From: Chloroflexota bacterium
Lineage (GTDB): Bacteria > Chloroflexota > Anaerolineae > Aggregatilineales > Phototrophicaceae
Length of the DNA stretch: 64,000 bases
Reading direction: 5' to 3'
Assembly (NCBI GenBank): GCA_026707745.1
Contig: JAPOWG010000043.1
Location: forward strand, 1-64,000
In this document: in pieces, positions 25,207 through 33,627 of the stretch
Layout of the letters: each line of letters opens with the position of its first letter
Position numbering within the stretch: the first letter of the stretch is position 1
Program-made: the position numbers and the translations under genes
Notes under the pieces: model-generated
The model's input: the letters and a program-made list of their open reading frames with translations, nothing else
Databases searched by the model: none
What the model was told of the DNA's origin: nothing

Positions 25207-25340
25207 AACGGACATTTGTCATTGGAAGTCTTAGTTTGTGCTCGTAGGATCGTCTACCAGGCGCTTTGGCCTAAACTTCCCTCCAAACCATGTACGGCTG
25301 TCGATTCCATGATAACGATTCAACTATTTGAGAAAACTTC

Positions 25341-26735
25341 ATGACCTCAATTCGCATAACTGCGTTCAAACTGCATCTTCCTTTTGTGTTTAGTCTCATG
25401 CTCTTGATGTTTGTTTCATCCGCAGCCGTCTTCGCGCAGCAGCCGGGCGCTGACGGTTTGGGCGATCGCCTTTATCCGCGGCTCGGCAACGGCGGCTACG
25501 ACGTGCAGCATTACAGCATCAACCTGGCCTTCAAGCCGGAAAGCAACACCATCGCCGCAACCGCTGTCCTCGAAGCTGTCGCATTGCTTGATCTCGCCTC
25601 GTTCAATCTAGATCTTTACGAATTGACCGTAAATAGCGTCCGGGTCGATGATATAGAGGCAACTTTCACGCGTGAGGAAGCCGAACTCGTCATTTCGCCA
25701 GCGCAGTCCATTCCGGCGGGAGCCGCGTTTCAAATAGCAGTAACTTATGCGGGTGTTCCTCAGCCGATAGTCGACCCGGCTGTGCCCTTTGTCAAATTGG
25801 GTTGGCAAGAGTGGGATGATGGCTACTTTGCCGCCGTCAGCGAGCCATCCGGCAGCATGAACTGGTTCCCTTGCAATAACCACCCGCTGGATAAAGCTAC
25901 CTACACCTTGCGAATCGCTGTGCCCCGGCCGTTGACAGCGGTTGCCAATGGCGTGCTGAGCGAGACAATCGCCAACGACGATGGCACCCGTACCTTTGTC
26001 TGGGAGATGGAACAGCCGATGGCAACCTACTTGGCCACTGTCGCTATCGGCGATTTCGTCGCGGCCCGTGACAATAGCGGGATTGTGCCGATCCGAAACT
26101 TTTTCCCGACCGGCGCTTCCGACGCCTCCATTGCCGGATACGATGTGACGGGGGACATGATGGTCTGGCTCAGCGACATGCTGGGTCCCTATCCTTTCGG
26201 CGCCTATGGCGTTGTTGTCATACCTGGGTTTCCGGCAGCGCTGGAAACCCAGAGCATATCCATATTTGGCGCCTCCGGCGCCGATGAACTAGTGCTGCTT
26301 CACGAGTTGCTGCATCAATGGTTCGGCAACAGCGTCACGCTCAGCAAGTGGAGCGATGCCTGGCTGCATGAAGGGTTCGCTACCTACTTCATGGCTCTTT
26401 GGCTCGGCGAACAATACGGTGCTGGCGCCTTTAGCAGCTTCATCAGCTCGCTTCTGACCTCTGGCACGGCCTTGAGCGCCCCCGGGAACCCCGAGAAGAC
26501 AGACCTGTTCGGATGGTCTGTTTATGCCCGCGGCGCGCTGGTATTACATGCCCTGCGGGGAGAAGTCGGGGACGAAACCTTCTTCGAGATACTGCGGACC
26601 TTCTACAGTGAAAACGCCTACGGCAACGTCGCCACCACGGACTTCATCGCCGCCGCCGAACGCATCAGCGAACGCGAACTGGACGATCTCTTTGATGCCT
26701 GGCTATATGGCGAGCGCATACCCGACCTGCCATAA
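25341..26735 (+). CDS. secreted M1-family zinc aminopeptidase-like protein
   Basis: A 464-residue gluzincin of family M1. It has a signal peptide (hydrophobic residues 11-31, cleavage near VFAQQ). The N-terminal beta-sandwich is followed by the catalytic domain with HELLHQW (His321, Glu322, His325) and, 18 residues on, WLHEGFATY (Glu344), so zinc and catalytic residues are complete. The usual GxMEN exopeptidase motif is replaced by AALETQSIS, as in some short M1 members. It ends after the thermolysin-like domain and a short helical part, without the long C-terminal domain of PepN. Likely a secreted peptidase. Confidence 0.9.
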   Translation: MTSIRITAFKLHLPFVFSLMLLMFVSSAAVFAQQPGADGLGDRLYPRLGNGGYDVQHYSINLAFKPESNTIAATAVLEAVALLDLASFNLDLYELTVNSVRVDDIEATFTREEAELVISPAQSIPAGAAFQIAVTYAGVPQPIVDPAVPFVKLGWQEWDDGYFAAVSEPSGSMNWFPCNNHPLDKATYTLRIAVPRPLTAVANGVLSETIANDDGTRTFVWEMEQPMATYLATVAIGDFVAARDNSGIVPIRNFFPTGASDASIAGYDVTGDMMVWLSDMLGPYPFGAYGVVVIPGFPAALETQSISIFGASGADELVLLHELLHQWFGNSVTLSKWSDAWLHEGFATYFMALWLGEQYGAGAFSSFISSLLTSGTALSAPGNPEKTDLFGWSVYARGALVLHALRGEVGDETFFEILRTFYSENAYGNVATTDFIAAAERISERELDDLFDAWLYGERIPDLP

Positions 26736-26803
26736 TCTCCCATACAGAATCGTCGAGTTAAGGAAAGGGCGAACTGCCGAGTCGCCCTCTGCTGAAGTTT
26801 CAT

Positions 26804-27670
26804 ATGTCGGGATCGTCGCCCCTGCCTCAGCACAGTATGCTCTCCAAAGTCCTGGATTGGGCTCGTCAAGAAGAGGAGATTCGCGCGCTGGTCGTCACCG
26901 GCTCATTGGCGCGCGGCGACGCGTCCACCGATAAGTGGTCCGATCTCGATGCTCAAATCATCACGGGAGATTATGCGGCATACATCGCCGACGACGGTTG
27001 GCTTGACGGGCTTGGCGAGGTATGGATTCGCTTCCCGCGCAATCAGGATGTACCGTACAGGCTGGTCTGGTTCGCCGGCGGCGTGAAAGTCGATTTTCAG
27101 TTCCTGAGAGTCGATGCGATACACGAGATGATTTGCAGCGGCGCACTGTCCGATGAGTACCTGCGCGGATATGTCGTAGCCCTCGATAAGGATGGACTAT
27201 TCCGGGATCTTCCCCCTTCGCCGCAGATCTTCCCGCGGCCCGATCCGCCGAGCGCCGAGCAAGTTGAGGCGGTCATCAACGAATTCTATTTCGAAGCGAT
27301 CCATGTGGCGCAGTTTATCCGCCGCCGCGAATTCTGGGTGGTTAAGTTCCGCGACTGGACCATGAAATGCGATCTGCTGCAGATGCTGGAATGGCATGCC
27401 CGCGCCACCAGCGATAAACCGGTGAATACCTGGCTGCTCGGCAAGCGCATCCGCGAATGGACTGGAGGGGAAACCTACGCCGCGATCGAAGAGATCTGGA
27501 GCGCTTGGGATGTCGCCGCGCTTTGGCGGAGCCTTCTGCGGCAGATCAAGCTCTTCGGCAGCATCTCGTGCGAACTGGGGGACGCCCTGGGCTACAACCT
27601 GGACACCAGCTCTCACGACCACATTGAAGCTTACATCCGCGCACTATGCGAATCCGACGATCTCAACTAA
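26804..27670 (+). CDS. aminoglycoside 6-adenylyltransferase-like nucleotidyltransferase
   Basis: A 288-residue protein of the ANT(6)/AadK group. The nucleotidyltransferase motif is visible as VVTGSLARGDASTDKWSDLD (about residues 30-49), where the last Asp pair binds metal, and KVDFQFLRVD carries the third Asp. The C-terminal helical part (FWVVKFRDWTMKCDLLQMLEWHA) is typical of streptomycin adenylyltransferases. Chromosomal members are widespread and often do not give resistance, so activity on an aminoglycoside is not certain. Its stop overlaps the convergent UPF0173 gene by 4 bases. Confidence 0.85.
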   Translation: MSGSSPLPQHSMLSKVLDWARQEEEIRALVVTGSLARGDASTDKWSDLDAQIITGDYAAYIADDGWLDGLGEVWIRFPRNQDVPYRLVWFAGGVKVDFQFLRVDAIHEMICSGALSDEYLRGYVVALDKDGLFRDLPPSPQIFPRPDPPSAEQVEAVINEFYFEAIHVAQFIRRREFWVVKFRDWTMKCDLLQMLEWHARATSDKPVNTWLLGKRIREWTGGETYAAIEEIWSAWDVAALWRSLLRQIKLFGSISCELGDALGYNLDTSSHDHIEAYIRALCESDDLN

Positions 27671-28353
27671 TCGAGACCAAATGATTCGCCTGGCAACAAT
27701 ACCATTGGCTTCGCCTCGGTCTCGCTCTCGACGCGCTGCGCCCAAGCTGCGGCGTCTTGCTCGATTGGCGGGAAGGTATTGTAGTGCATCGGCACGACGG
27801 TACCGGGGCGCAGGAACTGTATCGCCTTGATTGAGTCGTCGATGCCCATGGTGAAAAGATCGCCGATCGGGATTAACGCTACATCCAGGCCTTCGTCGCC
27901 GATCAGGCGCATATCGCCGAACAAGCTGGTATCGCCGGCGTGATAGATGGTCCAGCCGCCGCCGCGAATGACAAAGCCGTTAGGTTGCCCGCCATAGCTT
28001 CCGTCGCCGAAGGATGAACTGTGATGGGCTACAGTCCATTTGGCGCTCATCCAATCATTGTGGAAGCTGCCGCCAGGATTGCCTTGAAAGACATGCTCCT
28101 GCCCTTGCGCCATGTACCAGTTGCCCATCTCGAAATTGCAAACGATGGTGGCGCCTGTGCGATTGGCGATGCCGGCCGCATCGGCGACATGGTCGTCGTG
28201 CGCGTGGCTCAGCAGTATCACCTCGGCGCCAAGGTCCTCAGCCGCCGTTGTCGCGGCGGGATTGCCGGACAACCAGGGATCAATCAAGAGCTTGTGCCCG
28301 TCGATATCCAACTGAAAACCAGAGTGGCCAAGGAATCTGATCGTAACTGCCAT
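27667..28353 (-). CDS. UPF0173 metal-dependent hydrolase (beta-lactamase fold)
   Basis: A 228-residue metallo-beta-lactamase-fold protein of the YtkL/UPF0173 group. It starts MAVTIRFLGHSGFQLDIDG, and holds LLIDPWLSGNP, the metal motif SHAHDDHVAD (HxHxDH) and YHAGDTSLFGDM. The fold binds two metal ions and hydrolyses ester or phosphoester bonds; the physiological substrate is not established. The GGAGGA just before the ATG at 28353 fixes the start; the longer frame to 28410 is unlikely. Confidence 0.92.
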   Translation of the reverse strand: MAVTIRFLGHSGFQLDIDGHKLLIDPWLSGNPAATTAAEDLGAEVILLSHAHDDHVADAAGIANRTGATIVCNFEMGNWYMAQGQEHVFQGNPGGSFHNDWMSAKWTVAHHSSSFGDGSYGGQPNGFVIRGGGWTIYHAGDTSLFGDMRLIGDEGLDVALIPIGDLFTMGIDDSIKAIQFLRPGTVVPMHYNTFPPIEQDAAAWAQRVESETEAKPMVLLPGESFGLD

Positions 28354-28443
28354 TTTCTCCTCCATTCCGTGATCGCGGTAAAAACGCGTCCCCGATTGTA
28401 ACACTGTCACATGTTCCTGGCGAAGGCGCGGGCACGTGGTGGT

Positions 28444-28666
28444 AGTGTATCCTTTTCGGTAGAAATACTTCGTAGCCAGTCCTCGACATAGGATCCTTGA
28501 CCCAAAATACCAACGATTTGGTAGGGGCGACTCGGCGAGTCGCCTGATACTCCTTCAGTTTCTACTCGTCGGGCGATCCAGCGGGTCGCGTGGACACTGA
28601 CCTTGGATCGCCCTTACCGACTATCATGTAGCTGTTGTTCTCTATTTCAAACGACTTCGATACACT
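28444..28666. repeat. 223-bp MITE-like element, copy 2, with an insertion
   Basis: Diverged copy of the element at 3447-3644. Ends are AGTGTATCCTTTTCGGTAGA and GATACACT. The interior keeps CCAAAATACCAACGAT and TGGTAGGGGCGACTCG. Compared with copy 1, one arm of the internal hairpin, GGGCGATCCAGCG/GATCGCCC, is split by about 22 extra bases that consist almost exactly of the 19-bp dispersed motif. It lies in the 896-base gap between the UPF0173 and YceI-like genes, where I see no gene. Confidence 0.65.
28584..28602 (-). repeat. 19-bp dispersed motif, copy 2 (inserted in a MITE-like element)
   Basis: GGTCGCGTGGACACTGACC, the reverse complement of the motif at 32-50 with one change. It interrupts the hairpin arm of the repeat element, and the uninterrupted version is seen at 3569-3592. 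Confidence 0.7.
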
Positions 28667-28794
28667 ATTGCCTGCGGACAGAAGACGCAAGACACCGCAA
28701 CTTGCTCAGCCATTTTCTACACCGATTGCAACCCCTGAAAGCGCTGTTCAAGCTATTCAGGAAACTATTGAGTAGAACAGAACCTGACTCCGAT

Positions 28795-29091
28795 TTCCCA
28801 AGACTTTCCCAAAATCTGGCTGTTTTGGCCGATTTTATCCCAATAAATCTCGAAATACTTGGGATATTTGGGATAATCCTTTGCAATTTTGCCATTCCGA
28901 TCAGATCTCCGTCTTGCGACTCCCTGTTCAAAAGCAGATTTATTACGATAGAAATTACAAGATCGTCGGTGCGCGGATTCTGGCTGCGAGAAGGCATGTG
29001 ACAGGCCGACATCATCGACGGTCACGCCGGACGAATGGCGATGATGGATTTGGGTTATTGGGATATTTTGCGCCTGAATTTGGGATAATCG
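28795..29091. repeat. iterated TTGGGATA motifs
   Basis: TTGGGATA occurs exactly at 28859-28866, 28868-28875, 29059-29066 and 29081-29088, and reversed at 28836-28843. Related TTGGGAAA appears reversed twice at 28795-28813, and TTGGGTTA at 29051. Longer matches are TTTGGGATAATC (28867, 29080) and TTGGGATATTT (28859, 29059). The stretch is non-coding as far as I can see. It could be a cluster of protein-binding sites upstream of the YceI-like gene. Confidence 0.55.
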
Positions 29092-29249
29092 AGCTTGCGC
29101 GCTTGCTCGCTGCTCGATTGACACTGCCAATTGAATGACTTGTGGCTACAATGCTCTTCTACGACCAAGCCTAAACAGCCGTGTGACTCGGTTGTCCAAG
29201 CGTCGTCCAAAGTCGACTGTCTCTAGTAGTACGGGAGCCTAAACAGATA

Positions 29250-30143
29250 ATGAGCAACAGCAACCGTAGCGGATTGTCTACCCCAACCATATTGATAGCG
29301 CTTGTCGTCGCCCTCGCTGTTGGCGCCGGTGCCGGCATTTTCGGCTGGATCTGGGTCAGCGGCGGATCCGGCGAAGCCAGCCTTTCCGCAGAGGACGCCC
29401 TCGCCACGCGCACAGCGGAGGACGCGAGGCTGGCGGCGGCCGTCGGCACGGCAGTCGGCGACGCCATCAGCAATACGCTGCCTGACCTGGTTAACGCCGC
29501 AGTAGCAAACGCGGTTGACCGTGCCGTCGGCGCCGCGATGAATACGATGATCACCGAGGTGGTCGATACCGTTGCGGCCGCGCAGGAAACGGTTGAGCCG
29601 GTAGAATTCAGCATCATTGCGGAGGAAAGCCAGGCGACATTCACCCTCGAAGAAGATCTGCGCGGCGCGCGCACCACCGTTGTTGGCGCCACCAATGAAG
29701 TCGCCGGGCTAATCACCGTCAACCTGGCCGATCCCGCGGCCTCCTCCATCGGCGCCATCATCATCAACGCCCGTACGCTGGAGACGGACAATAACTTCCG
29801 CAACCGCGCCATCCGAGGCCAGATACTGAAATCGGCGCAGGACGCCTACGAATTCATCGTCTTCGAGCCGCGCGAACTGCACAATTTTTCGGCGGATTCG
29901 ATCGCGGTCGGCCAGACCATCACCTTCGATGTCAGCGGCGATCTGACCGTGGTTGATGTGACCCGCACTGTGACCTTCACGGCGGAAGTCACGCTGGATA
30001 GCGAATCGCAGTTGAGCGGCCTGGCCACAGTCAACGTGCTGCACGCCGACTTCGGCTTGACCATTCCCGATGTGCCATCCGTAGCGAATATCACCGACGA
30101 TGTTGATCTGGCGCTGCAGTTTGTGGCGCGGGCCGGAGGCTAG
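29250..30143 (+). CDS. membrane-anchored YceI-like domain protein
   Basis: A 297-residue protein. One N-terminal membrane helix (TPTILIALVVALAVGAGAGI) is followed by an Ala-rich helical linker (about residues 45-110, DAISNTLPDLVNAAVANAVD). The C-terminal half looks like a YceI lipocalin-like barrel: FSIIAEESQATFTLEE, VAGLITVNLADP, NNFRNRAIRGQIL, and TITFDVSGDLTVVDVTRTV. YceI proteins bind polyisoprenoid lipids outside the cytoplasm. Here the domain would sit on a stalk at the outer face of the membrane. The iterated TTGGGATA region lies upstream. Confidence 0.8.
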   Translation: MSNSNRSGLSTPTILIALVVALAVGAGAGIFGWIWVSGGSGEASLSAEDALATRTAEDARLAAAVGTAVGDAISNTLPDLVNAAVANAVDRAVGAAMNTMITEVVDTVAAAQETVEPVEFSIIAEESQATFTLEEDLRGARTTVVGATNEVAGLITVNLADPAASSIGAIIINARTLETDNNFRNRAIRGQILKSAQDAYEFIVFEPRELHNFSADSIAVGQTITFDVSGDLTVVDVTRTVTFTAEVTLDSESQLSGLATVNVLHADFGLTIPDVPSVANITDDVDLALQFVARAGG

Positions 30144-30298
30144 CGTACCGTTCCCTCTTTAATGTCGGTGATTTTGCATCCGATTCAATGAGGACAACGT
30201 CCGCAATCGCGCAACGCTTCGTTGTAAGCAATTCTATCGGCATGCAACTGACCTAGGAGAACATGATCTTCAAGGTCTACGTGATTTTTGTAGGCATA

Positions 30299-30700
30299 TT
30301 ATTCTAGATAGCCTGGGAATTTTGCGTTGAAAGCCTCTGTGAGTCTCTGAATGTCGTTTGTATTCGCTTGTATTTGTCCGCTCTTTAGGTTGACTTTGTG
30401 CTCAACACGGACCAAGGTTTCATTGTTGGCTTGTATCATTTTGTTGTTGTGTTCTACTAGTTTCCGCAATGTTTGAATGTCATCGCCGTTTGCCTCTATC
30501 ATCACTTGAAGAGTGCCGATTCCTGTCTCCACTTGGCCGAGTCGCGATTCCACTCTCTCGAGACGAGTCTCAACTGTTTGGATACGATTACTTATGTTCA
30601 CCAAGTGAGATTCTATGTTTTCAACACGATGTTCTAGTTTATCAAATCGAACATGCATTCGAGCTACGTCCGATTGGATTTCTCTCAGCAGGTCTTCCAT
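30299..30700 (-). CDS. coiled-coil protein
   Basis: A 133-residue protein almost entirely predicted as coiled coil. Heptad repeats with Ile, Val and Leu at a/d positions run through VRFDKLEHRVENIESHLV, IQTVETRLERVESRLGQV and beyond; Asn- and Gln-rich heptads follow (NNKMIQANNETLVRVEHKV). It has no signal peptide or membrane helix. No function can be assigned. Similar small coiled-coil proteins without known role are frequent, and one lies at 4638-4925. AGGAG stands about 10 bases before the ATG. Confidence 0.65.
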   Translation of the reverse strand: MEDLLREIQSDVARMHVRFDKLEHRVENIESHLVNISNRIQTVETRLERVESRLGQVETGIGTLQVMIEANGDDIQTLRKLVEHNNKMIQANNETLVRVEHKVNLKSGQIQANTNDIQRLTEAFNAKFPGYLE

Positions 30701-31070
30701 GCTCTCAGGCTCCTGTCTTCACCCGGTCAAAACGCTGAAACTCCGCATGTAGTCGCTCTACAAGTTTATCACAGTATCGTGTTGGCAACATATAAGCAAA
30801 GATTTTGGGAAATATATTAAGTCAAGTATCTGATAACGTTTTTTGCAAAGCACGTTGCTTGGTTGGGCACAAGGATTGCTATTCTCCTGAGTTCGGTTGG
30901 CATAGGCGCTGGTGCCGAGCAGTTGTGTTCAAGCAATCCTTGTTCTGGTTATCATTTCTATCAGAAGTAGAGTTTACTCAGATCCTCAAGCGCTATGGCG
31001 CCCCTACCCCGAATTGCCAGCATCTGCGATAATCTAGCAAGTAAGCCCTTTACCCACGGAAAGTCGAAAC
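30701..31070. other. 370-bp intergenic region with a long inverted repeat
   Basis: No credible gene. ACAAGGATTGCT (30869-30880) and AGCAATCCTTGT (30932-30943) form perfect 12-bp arms enclosing 51 bases, within which GGCA/TGCC can pair. The element ends 127 bases before the start of the Ham1-IMPDH-like gene at 31071, so it may fold in that gene's leader. GATAAT near 31030 is a possible -10 element downstream of it, in which case the hairpin would not be transcribed with the gene. Confidence 0.45.
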
Positions 31071-33323
31071 ATGCCTAGACCTCTGTACATGACCGAGCCC
31101 AAGGTCATCAACATCCTGCGTTCGCGCGGCAAAGCCCATCCTTATGTCGAAGTCGCCACCACCAACCGGAACAAACTCGCCGAATTCCGCCGCATCCTGC
31201 CCGATTACGAGATCGTCGGGGTGAAACTCGATATCGAAGAAATCCAAAGCCTCGATCCTTATAAAGTGGTGCGCCACAAGGCCATCGAAGCTTTCAAAGC
31301 CAACGGCTACAATCCCATTCTGGTGGAAGAAACCTCGCTATCCTGCCGCGGTCTCAATGGCCGTCCCGGTACCTATATCAAGGATTTTTCCGAAGATATC
31401 GAAATGCGGCGCATGATCGCCGAAACCTGGCTGCGGGACCGCGATCGTGACGCGGTCGCCACAGTCTTGATCGCCGTCTTCGATGGGGGCGAGGTGCATA
31501 TCCGCGGGGGCAACACGGCCGGCAGCATCGCCGAGACCCTGCGCGGGACCGACGGCTTCGGCTGGGATGATATGTTCGTGCCAGCGGGCCAGACGCTGAC
31601 CTTTGCCGAGATGGGCGCCGTGGACAAAGACCGCTTTTCGATGCGTCGCAAGGCGCTGGAGGCATTGCGGGACCAGCCCTTTGCCCTTGGCCACGCCGTC
31701 TTCATGATTCCGGAGCCTTATCGTCAAGAGGTGGAACGCGTCAATTATGAGGCCCTGACCGATGAGCGCGCGCTGGAATTCGCCTTCGCCCTGGAAGCCA
31801 TCGAAGCCGATAATCCGCCCAACATCAATTTCGAAGCGCCAAGTTATCAGCCCATTCATTACGAGGAAAACATCTATTACAGTCGCTATCTGCCCAAAGC
31901 CGCTTCCAGCAGCATCGGACTGATTCTCACTGATGTCGACCGCGGCACGCTGCACATGAACAAAAACGGCAGCCCGGTCATATGGCAGTTCGGTCCGGAA
32001 CGCCGCACGCTCTGTCTGGCGCAGCGCGCCGATTTCTTCTGTAGCAACCAGAACAACCAGGTACTGCGCAGCCTGGACGAGATCGAAAACGGCAGCGCCA
32101 TTCCCCAGCGCAGCAACAGGCGCTCGCGCACGGTCGAGCATGTGCTGGGCATGAACGATAATCTCTTCAGCACCAGCACCTATAGCTGGAAAGATCTCGG
32201 CTATCGCAAAATGTCATCGAACCGCTACGTCTCGCGGACGGACAGCGCGGAACATGGCTTATTCAACCGCATCGGCAAGTACCCGCGCAGCATCCTCGGT
32301 TTTGGATCCATGCCGGCGATTTCCGGCTGGCGCGATGTGCTGGTGACCGCGGCCATCGGCCACCATCCCATATTCACGCACCGCAACAGTATCTTCGCCG
32401 GTTACATCGATAGACAGGCGGCGGTCATCCGCGCGGCAAAAGACGTGCTGGCAAACATCGGGTTGAGCGCGGCGGAGTACGGGCGCGCGGCCCGCAATAT
32501 CGGCGCCGCCCTCGGTTGCAGCAATATTGAAGAGGAAGTGGCGGCGGCGCGATTCCTCTACCAAGATGCCGATGTGCGCCTCTTCCGCATCTATACCATC
32601 AACTCCGATCCGCGCGTGACCGAGATCGCGGCGGCTATCCGCGCCGAATTCGGCGATGAGATTGAACTCTTCGTCGGCCAGGTCAGTGACAAGGAGCAAT
32701 GCCTCAAGCTAATCGCGCCCGAGATCCGCGCCGACGGTCTCTTTTTTGGCCACGGCGGCGGAAGGCAGTGTACTTCGGCGACCAACGGCATGGCAGTAAC
32801 CACGCTGGAAGAGGTCTACAGCATCACCACTGATCCGCGCTTCAATCATGTGACTATCGCCGTGGAAGGCGGCATCGGCAGTTCGATGGGGCATTTGCTG
32901 CTGCTCGGCGTCGATCTCATCTCCTACAACCAGCAGTTGGCGCATTGCGTCATCGAGCAGGGCGACATCTACTTCGAGCACAAATCGAGGAAAGTCTGCA
33001 TGCCCTATCACGGCAGCGCCTCGGCGCCGACCATGATCATCGAAAGCGCCAATCCCGAATTGGCGCGCAAGCGGCTGCGCCCCGGCGGCCGCACACGCAA
33101 CGTCGAAGGCAAAGCCGGTTATCGCTTCTTCGAGGAGAAAGCCAATTCCATGGTTTTCTACATCAACACCTTCAAGCACTACGCCGCGCGCACCATGGCC
33201 GATGTCGGCGTCAGAGATATGGCCGAACTGCGCGCCTTCGTCCGCGACAGCGAGGAGGAACTGATCCGCGTGGTCAGTTCGCAAGCCAGCGCGGTGGGAC
33301 GGGCTTACGGGAACCAGATGTAG
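31071..33323 (+). CDS. predicted ITP/XTP pyrophosphatase - IMP dehydrogenase-like fusion protein
   Basis: A 750-residue two-domain protein. Residues 25-205 are a Ham1/ITPA domain: ATTNRNKLAEFRRIL, LVEETSLSCRGLNGRPGTYI, GFGWDDMFVPAG and TFAEMGAVDKDRFSMRRKAL; it looks more like eukaryotic ITPA than RdgB. Such enzymes hydrolyse dITP, ITP and XTP to monophosphates. From about 250 to 740 the protein follows the IMPDH/GMP reductase plan: ADGLFFGHGGGRQCTSATNG with a Cys567 at the place of the catalytic loop Cys, VEGGIGSSMGHLLLLGVDLI like the phosphate-binding GGI motif, PYHGSAS like YRGMGS, and a C-terminal VEGKAGYRFF segment. IMP from the first domain could be the substrate of the second. No CBS domains. 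I do not know this combination as a named family. Confidence 0.75.
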   Translation: MPRPLYMTEPKVINILRSRGKAHPYVEVATTNRNKLAEFRRILPDYEIVGVKLDIEEIQSLDPYKVVRHKAIEAFKANGYNPILVEETSLSCRGLNGRPGTYIKDFSEDIEMRRMIAETWLRDRDRDAVATVLIAVFDGGEVHIRGGNTAGSIAETLRGTDGFGWDDMFVPAGQTLTFAEMGAVDKDRFSMRRKALEALRDQPFALGHAVFMIPEPYRQEVERVNYEALTDERALEFAFALEAIEADNPPNINFEAPSYQPIHYEENIYYSRYLPKAASSSIGLILTDVDRGTLHMNKNGSPVIWQFGPERRTLCLAQRADFFCSNQNNQVLRSLDEIENGSAIPQRSNRRSRTVEHVLGMNDNLFSTSTYSWKDLGYRKMSSNRYVSRTDSAEHGLFNRIGKYPRSILGFGSMPAISGWRDVLVTAAIGHHPIFTHRNSIFAGYIDRQAAVIRAAKDVLANIGLSAAEYGRAARNIGAALGCSNIEEEVAAARFLYQDADVRLFRIYTINSDPRVTEIAAAIRAEFGDEIELFVGQVSDKEQCLKLIAPEIRADGLFFGHGGGRQCTSATNGMAVTTLEEVYSITTDPRFNHVTIAVEGGIGSSMGHLLLLGVDLISYNQQLAHCVIEQGDIYFEHKSRKVCMPYHGSASAPTMIIESANPELARKRLRPGGRTRNVEGKAGYRFFEEKANSMVFYINTFKHYAARTMADVGVRDMAELRAFVRDSEEELIRVVSSQASAVGRAYGNQM

Positions 33324-33464
33324 CGCTGAAACGCGAGGAAAGCTGCAGGGGTTGAACATGCGGGCGCGGCAGGCGGCGGGAAACGGCGCTACACGGCATT
33401 GATCGGTGGAAGACGATAGCAACATGGCATTGGTCGGTGGGAAAGCGGCAAGAAACGGCATCGG

Positions 33465-33511
33465 TATATCGATACTGTATCGATATAGTGACGATTTTTG
33501 CATCGCGTCAC
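33465..33511. promoter_or_regulatory. two adjacent dyads upstream of a secreted-protein gene
   Basis: TATATCGATA and TATCGATATA form perfect 10-bp arms around CTG (33465-33487). Immediately after, GTGACG and CGTCAC bracket 12 bases (33488-33511). The first has operator-like symmetry, the second could be a hairpin. Just before them short direct repeats of the type GGCATTGRTCGGTGG occur twice (about 33392 and 33426). The pair lies between the fusion gene and its decayed copy. Confidence 0.45.
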
Positions 33512-33627
33512 TTAAGCAGGCGCGAGCCGGGGCCGGGTTCTGAACCAGGTGATGGAGACGGGTATAGTTGCGCATGTAGTTGAGCGTAGCCTAGGCAGGT
33601 GCCTGGGAGGCGACTATATATTCGCGC

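Noticed and set aside
28665..29015. 116-codon minus-strand ORF in the gap before the YceI-like gene, and overlapping ORFs in other frames
   Set aside because: No ribosome-binding site, no domain, and it runs through the iterated TTGGGATA region and the edge of a repeat element.
4638..30700. Coiled-coil proteins at 4638 and 30299 as paralogues
   Set aside because: They share only heptad-type composition; no aligned motif goes beyond what coiled coils show by chance.
32709..33575. Minus-strand ORF opposite the end of the fusion gene
   Set aside because: Antisense of conserved IMPDH-like coding sequence; its similarity to the ORF at 33508-33771 only reflects the duplicated C-terminus.
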